From contig JBKHHU010000137.1 in NCBI GenBank assembly GCA_046539045.1, forward strand, positions 1 to 9,627: DNA of 9,627 nt. Direction: 5' to 3'. Positions within the stretch are counted from its first letter, which is position 1. Each line of letters opens with the position of its first letter. Of this stretch, positions 6,196-9,627 are shown in pieces. This DNA comes from JBKHHU01 sp046539045. Lineage in GTDB: Bacteria; Planctomycetota; Phycisphaerae; SM23-33. The position numbers and the translations under genes were made by a program. The notes beneath the pieces were generated by a model. It saw only the letters and a list, made by a program, of their open reading frames with translations. It did not search any database and was not told the origin of the DNA.

Positions 6196-6224
6196 CCGAC
6201 TCCCGCGCGTTGTAGTCTTATAAT
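6196..6224 (+). promoter_or_regulatory. Sigma-70-type promoter of the TPR gene
   Basis: TATAAT (6219-6224) is a perfect -10 box. At 17-bp spacing the -35 position holds CCGACT (6196-6201), which keeps only the GAC core. An AT-rich stretch (GGAATAATTTTTTG, 6171-6184) lies just upstream and could act as an UP element. The predicted transcript would start near 6231, leaving a leader of about 70 nt before the GTG at 6301. The terminator at 6073-6112 isolates it from the operon before it. Confidence 0.6.
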
Positions 6225-6300
6225 CGGCTGGCTCGCGGGACGTCCGCGTCCGTTGCCGAAGCGTCATGTCAACACTCGATAGTGCCGTGGAGGCATCAAG

Positions 6301-9300
6301 GTGAGCAAGAAGTACCTCCTGATCGCATATGGAATATTGGTTTTCGCCCTGAGCCCCTTTGCTGCAGAACGTGCCGCAGCGCAGGGCAGCGGTTCGACCG
6401 TGGACGCCGCGGGCAAGCAGTTGCTGGCTGCCGGCGGGCTGATGCGCGTCGGGCGGTACAAGGATGCTGCCTCGGAATACCTCAAGTTCCTGGATAAATA
6501 CCCAAAACACGAGGAAGTCACCTCCGCTCAATACGGTCTGGCGGTCTGCCGGTACCGGCTCGGCGAGTACGACAAAGCCGCCTCCCGCCTGCAGCAGGTT
6601 CTCAAAGACGGCGATTTCAACCTCGCCGACGAAGCCCGCGCCGTGCTCGGCCATTGCCTGATGCAACAGAAGGACTACGACGCGGCGGTCAAAGCGTTCG
6701 ATACGCTCATCGAGAAACACCCCAAGAGCAAGCATGCCGGCTCGGCCCGGCTGAGCAAGGCCCAGGCACTCTACCTGCAGGGCAAGATGTCCGAGGCGGA
6801 GAAGGCGTGCAAACAGCTGCTCCAGGCCGATGGAAAGAGTCCGCATGCCCCGACCGCATGGTATCTGCTGGGCATCACGCAGTACCGCCAGAGCGAATAT
6901 GACGATGCAGCAAAGAGCCTGCAGAAGGTCCTTGAAACCCCCAACTCGCCCTACGAGGTCAACGCCCGGATGGTGCTGGGCCAGTGCCTGATCGAGCAGG
7001 GCAGCTACAAGCCCGCTGCCGAGCAGTTCGAGAAGCTGGTGCAACTCGCCCCGCCGGCCCGGCTGGCTGAAGCCCGATACAACCTGGGCGCCGCCCAGAT
7101 TAAACTCGGCAAACACGACGAAGCGATCAAGCACCTCTCCGCGGCCATCGGTAAGGAAGGCAAGAGCTCCGTCGCTGCCCCCGCGCGGTTGCAGTTGGGC
7201 ATCGCGCAGATGCTCTCGGGCAAAATCGACGACGCCCGAAAGACGCTCTCCAAGGTCGCCAGGGAAGACAAGAAGCGACGCCTGAACGCCCGGTACTACC
7301 TGGCCCGTTGCGATATGGCCGGGAAGAAATACGGCGAGGCCCAGAAGACGCTCGACGAGCTGGCCGGGCACAACCCGGCCCCGGAGAACCTTCGCAGCGT
7401 GATGTTCGACCGGGCCGTCTGCAGCCTGAAACTCAGGGACTTCGACGCGGCGGCAACGCATTTCGGGCAGTTTGCCCAGAAGTTCCCCACCAGCCCCCGC
7501 GCCGACGAAGCGACCTACCAGCAGGCCTTCTGCCTCCACAAAGCCGGACAGTTCGCCCAGAGCAAAGCCGTCTGCGAGAAGCTCATCGGCGATGAAAACA
7601 ATGCGTTCGCCGGCGACGCCCGGGAACTGAACGCCGAGAACCTGTTCCTGCTCAAGGAATACAAGCCCTCGCTGGAAACCTATAGGAAGCTCGCCGAGTC
7701 CGCGAAGGACAACAAGGACCTGAAGCGGACCGCCCTGCTCCGCGCCGGCCAATGCCGGCTGCTGACCAACCAAGACAAGCAGGCCGTTGAAACGCTGGAA
7801 AAGCTCCTCGGAGACAAGGATCTCGATGCCGCGAAGAAGACGCCCGAGGCGCTGTTCTTCCTCGGTACGGCGCGGTTCAGCGTCGGCAGCTATGACACAT
7901 CCGCCTCCGCCCTGGATGCCTACCTCAAGACCGATCACAAGCAGTACACCGATGAAGCTGCCGCCCGGCAGGCTATCGCGCTGCTGCGGGCGGGGAAGAC
8001 CGACGACGCCTCAAAGCTCTTCGCCTCGCTGCTCAAACTCGACGCGACACCGTGGGTCCAGCGGGCTCTGCTCGAATACGCCCAGATGCTCACCGCCAAA
8101 GGCAAGCCCGAACCGGCGACCCAGCCGTTGGACAAGATCCTCTCGGCCGACCCGGAAGCGGACATCGCCGCACCCGCTCGATACCTCCGCGCCTGGTGCG
8201 AGATGGACCGCGAAGACTTTGCCGATGCCGCCGACCGCTTCGCCACGTTCCTGAACAAGCACCCCAAACACAAACGCGCCGCCGATGCGATGTTCTATCG
8301 CGGCCTGTGCCTGTTCCGGGCCGGTCAGACGAAGGATGCCGAGAACGTGCTGCAGAGCTTCGCCAAACAGTTCGAGAAATCCGCCCGCGCCGCCCGCGCC
8401 CAGCATCTGCGTGCCCAGTGCCTGACGAAGATGGACAAGCACGAGGATGCCCGGAAGCTGCTGGCCAACCTGGCCGGCGATGACGGCACCGCCAAACCGG
8501 AGATCCTCTACGACCTGGCCTGGGCCCAGCGGGAAACCGGCAAGAAGGACGAAGCGAAGAAAACTTACGCGACGCTCATCAAGAAATTCCCGGACTCCGA
8601 TGCGGCAGTACCCGCTGCCGCGGAACTCGGCGGGCTGTTGTACAAGGCAGAGAAGTATGAAGAGGCCCGCGACCTGCTGAAGAAGGTCGTCGGGAATGAG
8701 AAAGCCTCCGCCGACGTCCGGGCCGTGTCCGCCTACCACTTGGGCAACAGCCTGCTGAAACTCAACAAGCCGACCGAGGCGGCCCCGGTGTTCGTTGCCA
8801 TGGCCGAGAAGTTCCCGAAGCACGAGGTCACCAACTCCGCCCTCATGCTGGCCGGCAAGTGCTTCGGGATGACCGGCAAGCACGATCTGGCCGTCCGCCA
8901 GTTCCGCAAGCTGCTGGACCGCAAGCCGACCGAAGAGCAGACCGTCGTGGCCATGCTCGAGCTGGGCAAAAGCTACAACGGCAAGGGCGACTACAAGGAA
9001 GCCCACAAGGTCTACAGCGACTTCCTGAAGAAGTACCCCAAGAGCAAGTTCGCCAACCAGGCTCGCTACGGAGCCGGCTGGGCACTGCAGAACATGGGCA
9101 AGTACGACGACGCCCGCAAGCTCTATGAGTACCTCGTCGAGCACGACGACTCGCCCATCGGCGCACAGGCGCAGTTCCAGACCGGCGAATGCTACATGGC
9201 CGAGAAACGCTACGAAAAGGCGATCCCCGAGTTTCTGAAGGTGGACATCGTCTTCCCGTACAAGGAGTGGTCTGCCAAGGCCCTGTACGAAGCCGGCATG

Positions 9301-9420
9301 TGTGCCGAGGCGCTGAACAAAACCGCCGAGGCCAAAGAGCACTACGCTTCCTGCGTCAAACAGTACCCGAAGCAGAAGGTGACCGAACTGGCCAAGAAGC
9401 GGCTGGAAGCCCTTCAGTGA
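6301..9420 (+). CDS. Exported tetratricopeptide-repeat protein, about 27 repeats
   Basis: 1039 residues from GTG, with GGAGG at 6289-6293 and a 7-nt spacer. A signal peptide is evident (K3/K4, hydrophobic 5-18, likely cut after AAA at 27), so the protein should be periplasmic. Everything after it is TPR: helix pairs of about 37 residues with the pattern LG-x-C-x(3)-G-x-Y-x-x-A and frequent inter-repeat FPK or YPK turns (KYPKHEE, KFPDSDA, KYPKSKF). By eye there are about 27 units. In roughly half, helix A carries Cys at the same position (GHC, GQC, ARC, AFC, GLC, GKC, GEC). No enzymatic domain or lipobox is seen. Known role of such solenoids: protein docking, as in CpoB/YbgF, BamD and PilF-type proteins. 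Lying beside an ExbB/ExbD operon it recalls CpoB in Tol-Pal clusters, though it is far longer and has its own promoter. The gene ends in tandem TGA TGA at the repeat element border. Confidence 0.92.
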   Translation: MSKKYLLIAYGILVFALSPFAAERAAAQGSGSTVDAAGKQLLAAGGLMRVGRYKDAASEYLKFLDKYPKHEEVTSAQYGLAVCRYRLGEYDKAASRLQQVLKDGDFNLADEARAVLGHCLMQQKDYDAAVKAFDTLIEKHPKSKHAGSARLSKAQALYLQGKMSEAEKACKQLLQADGKSPHAPTAWYLLGITQYRQSEYDDAAKSLQKVLETPNSPYEVNARMVLGQCLIEQGSYKPAAEQFEKLVQLAPPARLAEARYNLGAAQIKLGKHDEAIKHLSAAIGKEGKSSVAAPARLQLGIAQMLSGKIDDARKTLSKVAREDKKRRLNARYYLARCDMAGKKYGEAQKTLDELAGHNPAPENLRSVMFDRAVCSLKLRDFDAAATHFGQFAQKFPTSPRADEATYQQAFCLHKAGQFAQSKAVCEKLIGDENNAFAGDARELNAENLFLLKEYKPSLETYRKLAESAKDNKDLKRTALLRAGQCRLLTNQDKQAVETLEKLLGDKDLDAAKKTPEALFFLGTARFSVGSYDTSASALDAYLKTDHKQYTDEAAARQAIALLRAGKTDDASKLFASLLKLDATPWVQRALLEYAQMLTAKGKPEPATQPLDKILSADPEADIAAPARYLRAWCEMDREDFADAADRFATFLNKHPKHKRAADAMFYRGLCLFRAGQTKDAENVLQSFAKQFEKSARAARAQHLRAQCLTKMDKHEDARKLLANLAGDDGTAKPEILYDLAWAQRETGKKDEAKKTYATLIKKFPDSDAAVPAAAELGGLLYKAEKYEEARDLLKKVVGNEKASADVRAVSAYHLGNSLLKLNKPTEAAPVFVAMAEKFPKHEVTNSALMLAGKCFGMTGKHDLAVRQFRKLLDRKPTEEQTVVAMLELGKSYNGKGDYKEAHKVYSDFLKKYPKSKFANQARYGAGWALQNMGKYDDARKLYEYLVEHDDSPIGAQAQFQTGECYMAEKRYEKAIPEFLKVDIVFPYKEWSAKALYEAGMCAEALNKTAEAKEHYASCVKQYPKQKVTELAKKRLEALQ

Positions 9421-9627
9421 TGACGGAGTACAAAGTGCAAAGTGCAAATGACAAAATACAAACTACAAAATACAAACAAGCTCCAAACTGCAAATGACAA
9501 GTTCCAAAGCAGCCTCCCGGGCGCGGCAGTTTGATATTTGAAGTGTCGCTGTTTGGTCCTTGTTTGAGATTTGGAACTAAAAACACAAACTGCAAAAAGC
9601 AAATGACAAACAAGCTCCAAAGCACAA
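9421..9627. repeat. CAAA/TTTG repeat element, copy 3 (runs off the window)
   Basis: The left array continues in 7-bp register: GACGGAG (9422), TACAAAG, TGCAAAG, TGCAAAT, GACAAAA, TACAAAC, TACAAAA, TACAAAC, then less regular units to about 9510. Bases 9421-9443 match 2794-2816 of copy 2 at 22 of 23 positions. A CCCGGG core (9516-9521) follows, then a TTTG-rich arm (9530-9574) homologous to 1723-1762 of copy 1. After 9579 a new CAAA-rich stretch starts and continues to the end; ACAAACAAGCTCCAAA occurs at both 9472-9487 and 9606-9621. No gene is visible; the small open frames here are by-products of the repeat. Confidence 0.85.
9473..9565. repeat. Long imperfect inverted repeat inside copy 3
   Basis: CAAACAAGCTCCAAA (9473-9487) matches the reverse complement of 9551-9565 (CAAACAAGGACCAAA) at 13 of 15 positions. 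The midpoint is 9519, which falls on the CCCGGG palindrome (9516-9521). An alternative exact pairing is AGTTCCAAA (9500-9508) with TTTGGAACT (9570-9578). As RNA or single-stranded DNA this could fold into a long imperfect hairpin. Confidence 0.65.

Noticed and set aside
5890..7938. 682-codon open frame on the - strand
   Set aside because: It covers the terminator and promoter region and runs antisense to the TPR gene; its sequence is a reverse shadow of the TPR repeats with no domain of its own.
8011..9447. 478-codon open frame on the - strand
   Set aside because: Antisense shadow of the TPR gene; it begins in the heptamer array and lacks any domain.
9421..9510. Heptamer array as a CRISPR array
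   Set aside because: The units are contiguous 7-mers without spacers, and no cas gene is near.
1629..9627. Repeat elements as insertion sequences
   Set aside because: No transposase, no clear terminal inverted repeats with target duplications, and the element is short; a non-autonomous mobile origin stays possible but is not shown.

Overview
The window looks like chromosomal DNA of a high-GC Gram-negative bacterium, most likely an uncultured member of the Planctomycetota (Phycisphaerae-like). This is inferred from three things: consecutive secreted PQQ-like beta-propeller genes and a Gfo/Idh/MocA oxidoreductase; an ExbB homologue with its own signal peptide beside a carbohydrate-enzyme-type jelly-roll domain; and arrays of the 7-bp unit TRCAAAN directly after stop codons, which I recall from planctomycete genomes. 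All supported genes are on the + strand. I see no tRNA, rRNA, CRISPR array or transposase.

Layout. 1-192: the 3' end of a PQQ-like propeller gene. 230-1645: a complete exported PQQ-like propeller protein. 1629-1785: a CAAA/TTTG repeat element that supplies this gene's last codons and stop. 1798-2796: a Gfo/Idh/MocA-family dehydrogenase with a GTG start, ending in a second heptamer array (2782-2836). 2837-3135: a gap with no credible gene, only weak dyads and a weak promoter candidate. 3157-6030: a tight operon of ExbB/TolQ-like channel, ExbD/TolR-like partner and a 555-residue membrane protein. The last has a TonB/TolA-like anchor helix with an S-x3-H motif, a coiled coil, a Gly-rich linker and a C-terminal jelly-roll-like domain. 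6073-6112: a perfect intrinsic terminator. 6196-6224: a promoter with consensus TATAAT. 6301-9420: a 1039-residue exported TPR protein of about 27 repeats. 9421-9627: a third, larger repeat element that runs off the window.

How the genes may work together. The ExbB/ExbD pair should form a proton-driven motor in the inner membrane. The third operon gene sits where TonB or TolA would sit and could carry the force into the periplasm, ending in a putative ligand-binding domain. The adjacent but separately transcribed TPR protein resembles in position the CpoB/YbgF component of Tol-Pal clusters. This Ton/Tol-like module with a non-canonical transducer is the best candidate for an undescribed system here. 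The second notable signal is the repeat family: three copies join coding sequence at the same TGACGRAGTA border, and in each the TGA is an in-frame stop.
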